DNA from: Ottelia alismoides
Lineage: Eukaryota; Streptophyta; Magnoliopsida; Alismatales; Hydrocharitaceae
Length of the DNA stretch: 64,000 nt
Assembly (NCBI GenBank): GCA_037367405.1
Contig: JAZKJV010008261.1
Location: 1,178,001 to 1,242,000, forward strand
Direction of reading: 5' to 3'
Of the stretch, positions 45,739-56,490 are shown piece by piece. A program made the position numbers and the translations under genes. Every line of letters starts with the position of its first letter. Positions within the stretch are counted from its first letter, which is position 1. The notes below the pieces were generated by a model that ran no database searches, was not told the origin of the DNA, and saw nothing but the letters and a program-made list of their open reading frames with translations.

Positions 45739-48299
45739 CCAAAAATATCACTTTGTTCATTTGATCGATTTTGGTTTTGATGTCTTCATGAAAGTTGTAG
45801 ATCTCGTCGAGATGAGCAATTTTTGTGAAGAAACTTTTTCGATCCGAGCCCGTTTACTATTTCTTTTGTATTTTTTAAAGTATTTTATTTTCGAATTTTG
45901 TGGTGCTGACACGTGGTAGCTCCTGGAGCTCCCATGTGTCAGCCATTTTTGCCTTCTTTGTTAATTAGTTTTTATAAAAAAATAAAAAAAATAAAAAAAA
46001 ATAAATTAAAAATGCCTGCACGTGCGAGGCACGTGCCTCCCAGGCACGCGCCAAGCACAAGCGCCTCTCTCTCCCCCTTTGCGCCACGTGTCGCCCGTTG
46101 GGCCATCCGATCTTGGACGATCAGACAGCCCAGCACTCATCTCCTACCTCCCGCCCGTTGGTAGCCTCACCGCCCCTCGATCATCGCCGCAAATCTCGCC
46201 ACCGCCTCCATCTCCGATCCTCCACAAATCCTCCCCTCTCCGTGAATCTCGCGCCACCGCAACCCAAGATCCGATCTCATCGAATCCCAATCAGCCTCTA
46301 TCAAACCCAATCGAATCCCATGGCCTGCCGACCTTCCCTCTCCGGCCAAGCTCGTCACCCTTATTTAAGAACAACACCGCCCCATCCTCGTCTTCATCCG
46401 CCGTTTAACCCCAAAGTCCCTTCTCCGGTGGTGACAGCCCGGTGCGCTCCTTCATCGGCGAGATCCGAAGGCTCCGTCCTTCGTCGCAGACACCCTGCGC
46501 CTGCCTTGCTCCGGCTCCCCCGCCATCGAGCCCCGATAACCTCAGGTATTACCTTCTCCCCTCTACTCTGCCCTTCTCATCTCCATCACCTCAATCAACC
46601 CACTGTTCGTCACCATCGCCCTTCTCGCTAATCACCGCCAACCAACGCTCCTTTGGTCGAGCCCCTTCGACCCAACACGACTCCATCACAACTTTGCTCC
46701 TCCTTCAGCCGCAACTCGAGAAAAATCTCCCGCCCCTTGCTGGCTAGCAAGACATTAGACTGCATCCACGTCATGCTTCACCGGCTCTCTTCGTCACCAG
46801 CCGCCCCTGCTAGCCGCTTCATCGACGTCCCCCGGCCGTTTGTCGGCCATCGCACCTCCAGCAGACCTCCACTTTTGTCGTCGATCAACACTTCTTCGAC
46901 AACCTCTCCACCGTCGCCCGCCGGCCGTGTGTTGGCCCACTTCCAGCTGCCCGATCACAACGGGGCCTCGGATCCTGATCGTCCATATCAAAACATTCAC
47001 CGCCATCGGATCCAATCGCCATCAACGTTCCAGATTCACTTCGAGCCTGACATCGAACCATCTTCCAAGCCAGGAGTTTCGGGTGGCCTGAGGCGTGACA
47101 GTAGGCCACGTGTAGGCCCACGCCCAAGCCTCCACCCGAGCCGACATAAGCACGTGGGAGTCACGTGGGTCACTAACGTTTTGCAGAAGGGCCCCCAAAT
47201 ACTTTCATATTTGCGCAGAGGCCCCCACTGACCAGAGGGCACGTGCCACGCACGTGCCTCTCTGGCACTTTTGCAGAAAGTTCCCCCATGTTATTTGTAA
47301 TTACCGCAACGCCCACTGCATTTTTTATACTTATATTATTTATTATAAATTGCAGTTATACCCCTGTATTCGCCCTCCATTTTGAACCTTTTCTCTACAT
47401 TATTTTATTTATCCAAAAATAGCATGATGTTCCTCATTTAATTCTCTACTTTTTGACACATTGTGACATTTTTGTGGTCGATGGTTAATTAATAATTAAT
47501 TGTTTTGTGGAAAATTGCATAATTTGCCCGTTTTGTGTTCTTAAATTTGCCATTGATTAACCATTGCTCTAAAAATTCTCGAAAAATCATATATTGTAGA
47601 ATTAATTGTGCTTGACATTGTGCCCAAAAAGAATTGAATTTGCATGCATAGTTTACCTATAAAAATCATTTTGCATATCTCAGTGTTTGATTTTTAATAG
47701 GTATTGATACTAGTATTTTCGAGGTTTAAGATTTTTCTGAGATCCATCACCTAGTGATAGATTTTAGATAATTTTATCCTTTGAAAATAAGAAGGATTAA
47801 TATTTATTATAATTAAATATTGAAATTCATTCTGTTTGCATCTAAAAATTCATAAAAAAATTCATATTGCATCCAAAAATTCCAAAAAAATTACAATGCA
47901 TTCATTTCATCATATTTTGCATCGTGGCCAAGTTTTATATTTTTCGGACATCGTTTGATTGACTTTTACTTTTTAGTCCCTAAAATAGGCCGAAATTGCA
48001 TCTTGCATCCCTTATTGCATTAAAAATTACAAAAAAAGACCACCTCGAAAATCACATACGAATTTTGATAGACATAATTCTAGTTGTTCCTTTGCCTCCT
48101 TGTGTTCGACCTTGGGACTTGCCCAAGTAAAATAAACATAAAACCACATTCATTAAAATCAACAAATATTTTGTGTGGTTATTTTCTTGACCGATTCCGA
48201 TTGTCGCCTACAACGAAATGACAAAATAAAATCATTAAATTTTAAGCGAACGATAAATAAACAAATCATTTTTAACATGTGTAATTTTCGGACTCGTCA
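45739..48299 (+). repeat. X-family LTR fragment, plus orientation
   Basis: Aligns in reverse with E0 1453-3841: from aaaaatatcactttg through the GC island (46010-47280), the GTTCGACC box (48104) and the end GGACTCGTCA (48299). The first 860 bp (U3 end) are missing at the left junction. The next bases belong to the element D leader, so this LTR end sits inside D. Open frames in the island (46098-46631, 46653-47231) do not align as protein with the E0 LTR and are not called. Confidence 0.85.
45910..47256. promoter_or_regulatory. Nine CACGTG (G-box) motifs in the X-family LTR
   Basis: CACGTG at 45910, 46019, 46030, 46085, 47107, 47151, 47162, 47240 and 47251, flanking the GC island on both sides as in E0. 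The first lies in a near-palindrome with AGCTCCTGGAGCT at the centre. Confidence 0.55.
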
Positions 48300-48651
48300 C
48301 ATGTCTTGTAACAAGTCCTTAGCACACTAACCCTATGGGAGAGAGAGTATTGCCAGAAAAGTTCCCGTACTTGTCATCCTTCTTTATATCATATAGTATG
48401 TACTTTTTGAGGTCTTTGTAACCTTCCTCGATCCCTACTTAGACAAAGAAATAGAGAGAGGAAGACGATAGGTGAAACCACTACTTCGGTCCTCGCTCGC
48501 AATAGAATCACCCGTGAGCGTGCAAGAGCCTACTCGGATGCAAACCGATGAGACAGACACCCCATGAAGGCGTTGTCTACTTCAGACCTTGTCGATGCTC
48601 CACACAAGACGGGAACACCATCGTTGACAAGGCCCTACTCATTCACATACT
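48300..48651 (-). other. Element D leader, left piece (split by element C)
   Basis: No gene. Aligns with the element A leader at about 13440-13800 (agtccttag, gaaaagt.cc.gtacttg, gagacagacacc) and is continued by 60044 onward. Cut on its left by an X-family LTR. Confidence 0.75.
48647..48651. repeat. Target-site duplication of element C, left copy
   Basis: atact directly before TGATGAATCC; repeated at 60044-60048. Confidence 0.85.
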
Positions 48652-51569
48652 TGATGAATCCACGGTTCATCATCTTTATTCATTTGTTTTAGCTTAAAAT
48701 CTCTTATAAAACACTTATATATAACATTAACTCCATTTTCTTGCTAACTTGCATCTGTGTGTAAATATTGTATATTTGTATATTATTTTAATCTAAAATA
48801 AATAAAGAAAGAAAGAAAGGAAAAATAAAGAAAAGAAAATAAAGAAGAAGAAGAAGGAAGACTGTATATACGTAATAGATACAGGCTGACCCGAACCCCG
48901 AGAGAAGGTCAAGACTTGACCTGATCGACCATAAATAAAGTAGGGGGAGATAGGGTCCTTAAGCAGAAAATCCAAAAAATGTGTGTGTTGTTGTAAATAC
49001 TTCTCACTTATTTTGTGTATATATGTATAAAATTGACACTAATTTATTTATGCATTAATTGACCTCAAATCAAATAACTTTCAAAACCAAAGTTGTAAAT
49101 AAAAATGTGTTCTAATTAATAAAAATAATTGCACAATTAAATTATGTATAGAATAAAAGTAACCACACTTGGAAAAAGCCACTAAGCACTAATTGAAAGA
49201 CCAATTCCGGCTCCATACGAATCAAATTGAAATAATCTCACTTCAATTGGTTTCTAAATTAAATTATCTTTAAAATGGCTATAATTTCTTAATTTTTGGA
49301 GTTACGAGTAAAAAGTTGATTTTCTGGGGTGGTCTGTGCAATTTTCCCATGTATTTTATGAATATTATATTTGTATATATTTGTAAATTATTTTTACTAA
49401 TTATTTAAAACAAAATTAAAAAAAATTATAAAATAAAAAAACTAAGTTGCTTATTTACCCATGTAGATAATGTCATATTTGTATATAGCATATGTATATA
49501 TTTATTTTTTCTTAACTAACTCCACAAAAAAATATTAAATTTTATTTTTCCAATAAATATAGGGATGAAAATTCAAAAAAAATTAGTTACATTTGTAAAT
49601 ATATTTATCTCTCTTTATCTTTATCTCATTTTAATTTTCATCTCTCTTATCTCTTTATCCAAAAAAAAGTCAAAAAATCAAATTTCATCTCCATTATCTT
49701 CTTTATTTATATGGCTCCTTTCCCTCATTCCAACTTGATCAATCTTTGGGATGTTAAAGAAAAAGAAAATAAATATATTTTTGTATATTTTTTTATTTAT
49801 TTACAAATTGGAAAATCAATGGGGATCTGGTGAAAGTGAAAGGAATCGAATCCGATTCTCCGACCACCGTGTGTAATCGAAGTTGATAGATCCTGGAAGA
49901 TAGAAATTGAATGCGGAGAGATCAAGAATGTGAGATGAAAAAAATCGAGATCGATGCGGATCAAATCGTGATGGATTTTTTTAGATCTAGAGAAACAAAA
50001 TACGATGAAATTAAAATGCGACAAATGAAACTAAGATTAATTTAGATAAAAAATATAAACTGACGATGGATCACACCTTAGGAGTGAAAATGACCGTGAT
50101 CGCCTCGACGAGGCCGACGCGCTATCACTGGACGGCTCGGAGGCTAGGCACCTTTCTCGACGAAAATTTCTCTCGAAGATCGGGCTCTTCTTACAGGATT
50201 ACATTAAAAACAACAAAAAAATTTAAAAAATTAAAAAAAAAACAGATTTTTTTAATTTCCCTATTTCAGATCTAAAAAAAATAAACTTTTTTTAATCACC
50301 GTTTACATTCGATAAAAAACAAAAAAAAATAAAAAAAGAGGGGAACGACAGCCAGGAGTCGTCACCCCCTCATTCTTTGCCACTTGGGGAGGTGCCCCGC
50401 GTCCACCACCGCATGTCCTCTAGCTCGCCTCCATTGAAGGTGGCACGCTCCGCGCCATCCGTGTTGTGGCTCCCTCTGCCCGACCTTGCAAGCAGCGCAC
50501 CGACACATGCCTCCAACTGCCTTCCGCAGTCCACCTCCCACCGCAGCCTCCACGGCGGCAGCTGCCCCCGTATAGCGCCACCGTCCAAGGCACCGTGACC
50601 CTGCGCCACCCTTTTCCAGATTCTCCGTGCCACCACAGGCTGTAGCGGCCATGCGTCGACCTTTGCCCCGAGCACAACCCTCCGCACCGAGCTCCCTCGC
50701 CGCCGCTCGGAGCGGCGCTCACGAGCCGTCCCTAGTGCAGCGTTGACACCGCTGCTCACTAGCCATTCCTAGTGCAGCGTCGGCAGCCGCCACCGTATCG
50801 TGCCACCGTCCAAGGCCCCGCGGCCCCGCGCCGCCCTTTCCAGATCTCCCCCTTTGGCTTGAGATTGAAGATAGAACGAAGGAAACCCTAGTGGTTTAAT
50901 ATATATTGGAAAAATTGCAGCTTTTACCTTGGAAGTTTTCAAATTCACAGAAATGCCCTTACCAGTTCAATAGTTGGGCAAATTACAACTTTCTCCTCAG
51001 TGATTTTAGAAAATTGCAAGAAGACCCCTACACTCAGAGCTTAATACGTACGACACACATGAACTTGGGTAATTTACACCTTCTTCCCTCTGTTTATTTC
51101 TTGTTCTATTTTCATGCAAAAACTTTCAATATATGCACTTTAGGCCCTGTGTGTCCAGACTGTTTATTTACATCTTTTTCTTATTGAAATGAATTCTTCT
51201 CTTGCTCAATAAATTATGAAAAAAATTATGCTATGCTCCTGATATGCTTATCTTTTTAGCATAAATTTTTCATTGCATTTTAAATTCATTTTTTATCTTT
51301 TAAAATAAAAAATGTCATTTTTCTCTATTTGAAATTTAAAAATTCGTAGAAATTCAAATATTGCTCCAAAATTCTAAAAAAATTAGAGTAGTTGTATCTA
51401 ACTGTCTTTTGATTTGTGTGAAAATTTCACGCATTATATCTTTATAAAACCCCAAAAAAATAAAAATATTCAAAATCTTATAAAAATCACAGAAAATTCT
51501 ACAAAAAGAAAAAAATCGTGATTTCAGTTCCTGTTTGTAGATATTTGCTTCTAGTTCATTTTAAAAATA
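48652..51569 (+). repeat. 5' LTR of element C, 3' end deleted
   Basis: Starts TGATGAATCCACGGTTCATCA and aligns with 56508-59450 of the 3' LTR, with small indels such as a (TA)n difference near 58770. It stops after ttttaaaaata, where the 3' LTR continues with attgtcagg. It includes a GC island (about 50340-50880) and U3 words aggtcaagacttgacc and agtagggggagata. Frames in the island (50362-50759) are not called. Confidence 0.9.
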
Positions 51570-51572
51570 TAA

Positions 51573-52498
51573 GGGCATTTAGGCTCAAGCAAACAAATGT
51601 TTCCGGTCATCCTCAGCTCATAGTTGATCGCTGAACAAGAATCTCGCGTGCTAGAGGTTCTTGAGAGAAATAACAAGGCCATAGGATGGAATATCTCGGA
51701 TCTCCGTGGGATCAATCCAGCATTGTGCTCACATCATATCTACCTAGAGGATGACTGTAAATCCTCCCGTGAATGCCAACGCCGTCTAAATCCAAACCTA
51801 AGAGAGGTTGTCATGAAGGAGATCAGAAATGGTGTGATGATGGCTTTATATATCCCATTTTGGATTCCAAATGTGTCAGCCCTTTACATGTGGTCCCGAA
51901 GAAATCTGGGATTACGATCGCAAAGATTGCCCACGCTGAGGAGATTCCGACCCCGGTACCTACTTCATGGCATGTCTGTGTAGATTACCGACGCCTGAAC
52001 TCAGCTACCAAGAAGGATCACTTTCCACTACCCTTTATTGATCAGATTATTAAGAGGTTGGCAGGGAAAGAGTTCTTTTGCTTCTTAGATGGGTACTCGG
52101 GATACAATCAAGTTGCTATCGCTCCTGGGGATCAGAAGAAAACTATTTTTACTTGTCCGTTTAGCACTTATGCCTTTAGACGGATGCCCTTTGGATTGTG
52201 TAATGCCCCCGCTACATTTCAAAGGTGTATGTTGGCCATTTTTGCTGACATGATGGGTAATTTTCTTGAAGTCTTCATGGACGATTTCTCGGTCTACGGG
52301 GATAGTTTTGACACATGTCTTGCTCATTTAGACCGAGTTCTTCAACGTTGCTGTGAGGTAAACCTAGCGCTCTCGTGGGAGAAGAGTCACTTTATGGTGA
52401 CTAATGGGATTGTATTGGGCCATGTCATCTCCAAACATGGTATGGAGGTTGACCCGGCTAAGATTGATGTGATTTTCCAAGTTAAAGCCACCGCATAA
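51573..52498 (+). pseudogene. Element C reverse transcriptase, N-terminal part of pol, broken
   Basis: Begins just inside the deletion with MFPVILSS, a stop, LIAEQESRVLEVLERNNKAIGWNISDLRGINPALCSHHIYLEDD, then after a frameshift near 51840: DDGFIYPILDSKCVSPLHVVPKKSGIT, PTSWHVCVDYRRLNSATKKDHFPLPFIDQIIKRLAG, FLDGYSGYNQVAIAPGDQ, FRRMPFGLCNAPATFQRCMLAIFADMMGNFLEVFMDDFSVYGDSFDTC and GHVISKHGMEVDPAKIDVI. All RT blocks, including FMDD, are intact between 51840 and 52498. A frame change near 52490 ends it. This is the best RT in the window for family placement. Confidence 0.95.
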
Positions 52499-53110
52499 TT
52501 TGAAGCAGTTGAGGTCATTTTTGGGACACGTAGGATTCTATAGGCGATTCATAAAGGACTTCAACAAAATCACTAGACCTTTGACTGAGCTTCTGTGTAA
52601 GGAGACTGATTTTGTTGTCGATGAGAAAGTCCTCCTTGCATTCAATCAGATGAAAGAAATGGTTACTAGTGCTCCTATCTTACATCCATCTGATTGGTCT
52701 ATTCCTTTTGAGATCATGACAGATGCATCAGATTTCGCAGTTGCAGCGGTTTTAGGGCAAAAAAGGGATGGGAAACCATTTGCTATACACTATGCTAGCA
52801 AGACTCTAGATGAAGCATAGCATTATACAATTACAGAGAAGGAGATGTTAGCAGTTGTGTTTGGGCTAGAAAAGTTCAGATCTTACCTCATCGGTTCACA
52901 CGTTATTATGTACACGGATCACACTGCCATACGATACTTGCAGGCAAAGAAGGATGCCAAACCATGCCTTATCATATGGATCCTTCTTCTCCAGGAATTT
53001 GATTTAGAGATTCGAGATAAACTTGGAGTGAAAAACATTGTGGCAGATCACCTTTCCCGTATCACAGATACAGAGACATCTGAGCAGAACATGATTCCTA
53101 TTTCTGAAAC
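52499..53110 (+). pseudogene. Element C RNase H, one in-frame stop
   Basis: LRSFLGHVGFYRRFIKDFNKITRPLTELLCKETDFVVDE (end of RT/connection), FEIMTDASDFAVAAVLGQKRDGKPFAIHYASKTLDEA, then TAG at 52818-52820 where the family has Gln, then [40 protein letters not shown] and [16 protein letters not shown]. The RNase H residues Asp (EIMTDASD), Glu (EKEMLAVV), Asp (YTDHTA) and Asp (VADHLSR) are all present. The only defect inside the domain is the CAG to TAG change. Confidence 0.93.
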
Positions 53111-54477
53111 CTTTCCAGATGAGATCATTTTGTCTGTGGACTCACTCCCATGGTATGTTGATATTGTGAACTATCTTGTCTCCAAGAAAGTTCCACAAGA
53201 TTGGTCGAAGTACAAGGTAGACAGATTTTTGTTAGAGATTCATTATTACCAGTGGGAGGATCCGTACCTATTTCGTGAGGGTGCGGATTGTATCTGGAGA
53301 AGGTGCATTCCTCAGGAGGAACACACCAGTATACTTGAGCACTGTCACAAACTAGAATCTGGTGGGAATCATTCGGGGAAACGCACTGCAGCAAAGGTTT
53401 TACAGAGTGGCCTATGGTGGCCCACATTGTTTAAGGATGCTACAGAGTATGTTCGAGGTTGTATTGATTGTCAGAAAATGGGAGGAACTGTTGGTTCCAA
53501 AGATACCATGCCCCTAAGATATATACAGATTTCTGATGTTTTTGATGTGTGGGGCATAGACTTCATGGGCCTATTTCTGTCATCCAGGGGTTTCAGTACA
53601 TCCTGCTCGCCATGGATTATGTTAATCGATGGGTGGAGGCTATCCCCACCTGAGCCGCATATAGTCGTATAGTGTGTTCCTTTCTTAAGGACCATATTAT
53701 TGTGCGGTTCAGTATTCCCAAAATACTGATTTCAGATGGGGGAAGCCATTTCATTAATAGAGAAGTAAAGAAGCTTGTGAAGGAGTACGCCATTGAGCAC
53801 AAAGTTGCGTCTCCTTACCACCCTCAGACTAATGGCTTGGCAGAAATTTCAAATAGGGAGATCAAGATGATATTGCAAAAAATTGTACGTCCAGATAGGA
53901 AGAACTAGTCCCAGATGCTTGATTAAGTTCTATGGGCTTATCAGATGGCGTACAAGTCTCCTTTATGTATGTCTCCCTACAGATTGGTGTATGGAAAGCC
54001 TTGCCACCTGCCAGTGGAATTAATTCACAAATCTTTATGGGCACTCTGTGTATGCAATTTAGATTATGAGAAGGCAAGAAAGAATAGGAAGTTGGATTTG
54101 AACAAATTACCGGAATTCCGAGACTTTGCATATAATAACTCACTTATGTATAAGGAGAAAGTTAAGCGTTGGCATGATAAACACATCCGAAGAAAGACTT
54201 TCTCCCCTGATCAGAAAGTTTGTTTATTTGATGCTAAGTTGAAGTTGTTTCCACGAAAATTGAAAAGTAAGTGGTCAGGACCGTTCATCGTGAGACTGTG
54301 CGTGACAATGGGAGTATTGTCATATCTGGGTTGTCATCTGACGCACAACCATTTGTTGTGAACGAACAGTTGCTGAAGCCATATCTAGATCATGATACAT
54401 TCCTGTCCGTCGTTGATTCAATATCTGTGGTATCAGATGATGATCTTTTGATTCCATCTTCTGCGTCTAATACATGA
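53111..54477 (+). pseudogene. Element C integrase, catalytic residues kept, frames broken
   Basis: N-terminal zinc motif with [16 protein letters not shown] and CIDCQKMG (53330-53480), then DVWGIDFMG with the first catalytic Asp (53559-53561). After a frameshift near 53580: [13 protein letters not shown] with the second Asp (53735-53737) and [17 protein letters not shown] with the Glu (53843-53845). The spacing of 35 residues between them fits D,D-35-E exactly. Stops follow KN and LD near 53910-53930, then YRLVYGKPCHLPVELIHKSLWA, DLNKLPEFRDFAYNNSLMYKEKVKRWHDKHIRRKTF and KSKWSGPFIV. A frameshift near 54290 gives DNGSIVISGLSSDA and LLKPYLDHD to the stop at 54475-54477. No chromodomain is evident. 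Confidence 0.93.
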
Positions 54478-54561
54478 TCATCCACTCCTCTTGTATATCC
54501 TTTCGTTTCACTCTTTTTTCTCCCGTTTTATCACTCACCCCTTTTCCGTGTGTATATATGT

Positions 54562-54599
54562 TATACTTAGGATGTGCGTAATCCTAGGTATGGGGGGGG
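54562..54599 (+). other. PPT-like hairpin 1 of element C
   Basis: TATACTTAGGAT, loop gtgcgta, ATCCTAGGTATG, then eight G. One mismatch in the stem. Confidence 0.75.
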
Positions 54600-54651
54600 T
54601 GAATGATTTGTGTTGTTCATATTTGTCCTGTTCATCACTCTTGTTGTTGCC

Positions 54652-54687
54652 TATACTTAGGGTTACTCTACCCTAAGTATATGGGGG
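54652..54687 (+). other. PPT-like hairpin 2 of element C
   Basis: TATACTTAGGGT (54652-54663), loop tactct, ACCCTAAGTATA (54670-54681), then TGGGGG. Perfect 12-bp stem. Confidence 0.8.
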
Positions 54688-54765
54688 TGATGTTGTTCAT
54701 GTCGTGTCTTTTTATTTTTGAGTCTGTACATTCTCTTCATCGGTTTTCCCCTTTTGTACACTCTA

Positions 54766-54802
54766 CTATACTTAGGATTACTTGATCCTAAGTATAGGGG
54801 GG
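54766..54802 (+). other. PPT-like hairpin 3 of element C
   Basis: CTATACTTAGGAT (54766-54778), loop tacttg, ATCCTAAGTATAG (54785-54797), then GGGGG. Perfect 13-bp stem. The 3' arm plus G-run copies the terminal PPT word GTATAGGGGG. Confidence 0.8.
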
Positions 54803-54868
54803 ATCACTAACTTCTCTTCTTTTTATCTTTTCTTTGAGTCGTTGTATCATATGAGTCTTTTCACTTTT

Positions 54869-54948
54869 CTATACTTGGCACGAGTTATGTCTTCCTTTTT
54901 TGCTCTCTGATCACTATGAGGACATAGTTCGAGCTATGTATAGGGGGG
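54869..54948 (+). other. PPT-like hairpin 4 (long) of element C
   Basis: CTATACTTGGCACGAGTTATGTC and GGACATAGTTCGAGCTATGTATAG, about 27 bases apart, then GGGGGG. A 24-bp arm with about five mismatches. It corresponds to the long last hairpin of B (33239-33317). Confidence 0.72.
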
Positions 54949-55039
54949 TGTCGTATATATTGTATATATACTTTAGACATAACTCGTACTTTTAAATATG
55001 TTTATTTGGGGGGTTATGTATATAATTGTGTAAAATCCA

Positions 55040-55400
55040 CGTTTGTAAAAAAATACAACAAAAAAATAATAAAAAACAACAACAACAAAGAAACACAACA
55101 AAAATAAAAAATTATAAAAAAACAAAAAAAAAACAAACAAAAAAACAAAAAAAAAACAAAAAATTCTTGTATATAATTTACTAACCCTTTTTCCTTAAAA
55201 AAACTACAAAACTAAAAATCTATAAAAACTTGCATAATTCAAAAAAAAGAAAATAAAAAACCTTTCTTTTACATCTGCATTTTTCTTCAAAAAAATCCAT
55301 AAAAAGTTCAAAATTAGAAAATTGTTTTGAAAAAAAAAGTTCTTTTCACATGTGCATCATTTCTTTTCAAAAAAATTCTCTTTGCATTGTTCATATTTTC
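55040..55400. repeat. A-rich low-complexity tract, element C
   Basis: Runs of A broken mainly by C and T (aacaaaaaaac patterns). Same relative position as the TTTACAAA tracts of A and B. Confidence 0.7.
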
Positions 55401-55966
55401 TTGCATTTGCATGTGCATTTTTCAGGATAGTATTGACATTTAAACTATGTCTGGAATAAAATTGAAGAATGGAGTTTTGTTGGACCTTAATCCACCTAAT
55501 TCTCAGAGGACTTCACCGAGAAATAGGATTTTAGAAGCTTCAGGTCTTTGACTTAATTCTTTGTGTTCAACGTGACAATGTGCAATGTTTGACTCTTAGT
55601 GTCTAACCTGGTCTCTTCATTCTGGGTACAACTCTGGAATAGAGAATGAATTTGTACTCTCGCACTATGCACTTAGCTCAACTTAGACGTGATGTTGGAA
55701 GACTATGTGAGTTTCTTCTCTGGTAGCGTGGAAATCTAAAGACCGGAGTACAGGTTGAAATAAAGCTTTGGAAAAGGGATGGACGGCTGGGCACAATTTT
55801 TTCTAAGACCCCAAAACATGTACGAAAATAAAAAGGTTCTATATCCATAGGGGCACAACAAGATCCAAGAAGAACCACCAAAAATCCAAATACAAAGAAG
55901 CCACTACCAAATAAATATCTGACCAAAAAGGTCCAAGCTTCAAGAAAACCTGCAGATCTTGGTGGA

Positions 55967-56017
55967 GACTCGGCTACACTGGCCAGCTTCACAAGGAGAG
56001 GTGACTACACTAGCCAC
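55967..56017 (+). other. Paired CTACACTGG box, element C copy
   Basis: CTCGGCTACACTGGCC, GCTTCACAAGG, then GACTACACTAGCC. Same arrangement as A (4820-4867) and B (32124-32175). Confidence 0.65.
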
Positions 56018-56490
56018 CCTCCAGTTCTTTTCTCCTTCTTCTAACTTCTCCCCCAATTCGATTGTGAACACAACGCGATAGACCTTAGAAGGAAATACCT
56101 GACTCACCGAGGATGAATTACTGGAGAGGAGATTTGCATGATAGTCCGACATTCTGGATGGGAAGAGCTAAAACCTATCACACACATGAGCCGATTGTTC
56201 AACGTTCATAGGGTATTCTTTGGGAAGAGGATTGATCTAGGATGACTTCTGAGCCGAAACTGTGACAATGATATGTAGAACTTGAAGGATATCGATTTTA
56301 AAATTCTAAGTCTTACAGAAGTTCCTATACACTAATAATCCAAAGGCCCGACAAAGCTCCAAACTACAATTTTAAGAAGATAAGTTTAATATTCAATATT
56401 GTTTTACTTTTTTTATTTTTTATTTTCCCTTTCTTTTTTCTTTTTCTTCACTTATTCTTTGAAATAAATGTTTGCTAAGGGACTAGCAAA

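Larger units (their letters stand above)
54478..56490 (+). other. 3' noncoding region of element C
   Basis: No gene seen. Order: hairpin array (54562-54948), a GACATAACTCG remnant near 54970-54990, an extremely A-rich tract (55040-55400), a conserved block with ACCTTAATCCACCTAATTCTC (55476-55560), the paired CTACACTGG box (55967-56017), then the PPT. The 104-codon minus frame at 55678-55992 is not kept in A or B. Confidence 0.78.

Noticed and set aside
46653..47231. 192-codon plus-strand frame (and 177 codons at 46098-46631) in the X-family LTR
   Set aside because: Pro/Ser/Arg-rich composition, overlapping frames, no motif, and no protein-level match to the frame in the sister LTR (2519-3100). 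GC-rich sequence keeps frames open by chance.
50370..50759. Overlapping frames of 96 to 129 codons in the element C LTR island
   Set aside because: Gly/Arg/Ala-rich on one strand and Pro/Ser-rich on the other, the usual shadow pattern. They differ in the other LTR at 58222-58479.
54562..54948. Hairpin array considered as CRISPR-like or satellite repeats
   Set aside because: Spacing is irregular, the number is small, the sequence between members is not spacer-like, and the context is a plant retrotransposon.
55678..55992. 104-codon minus frame in the 3' region of C, considered as an env-like remnant
   Set aside because: Runs antisense to the element and is absent from A and B.
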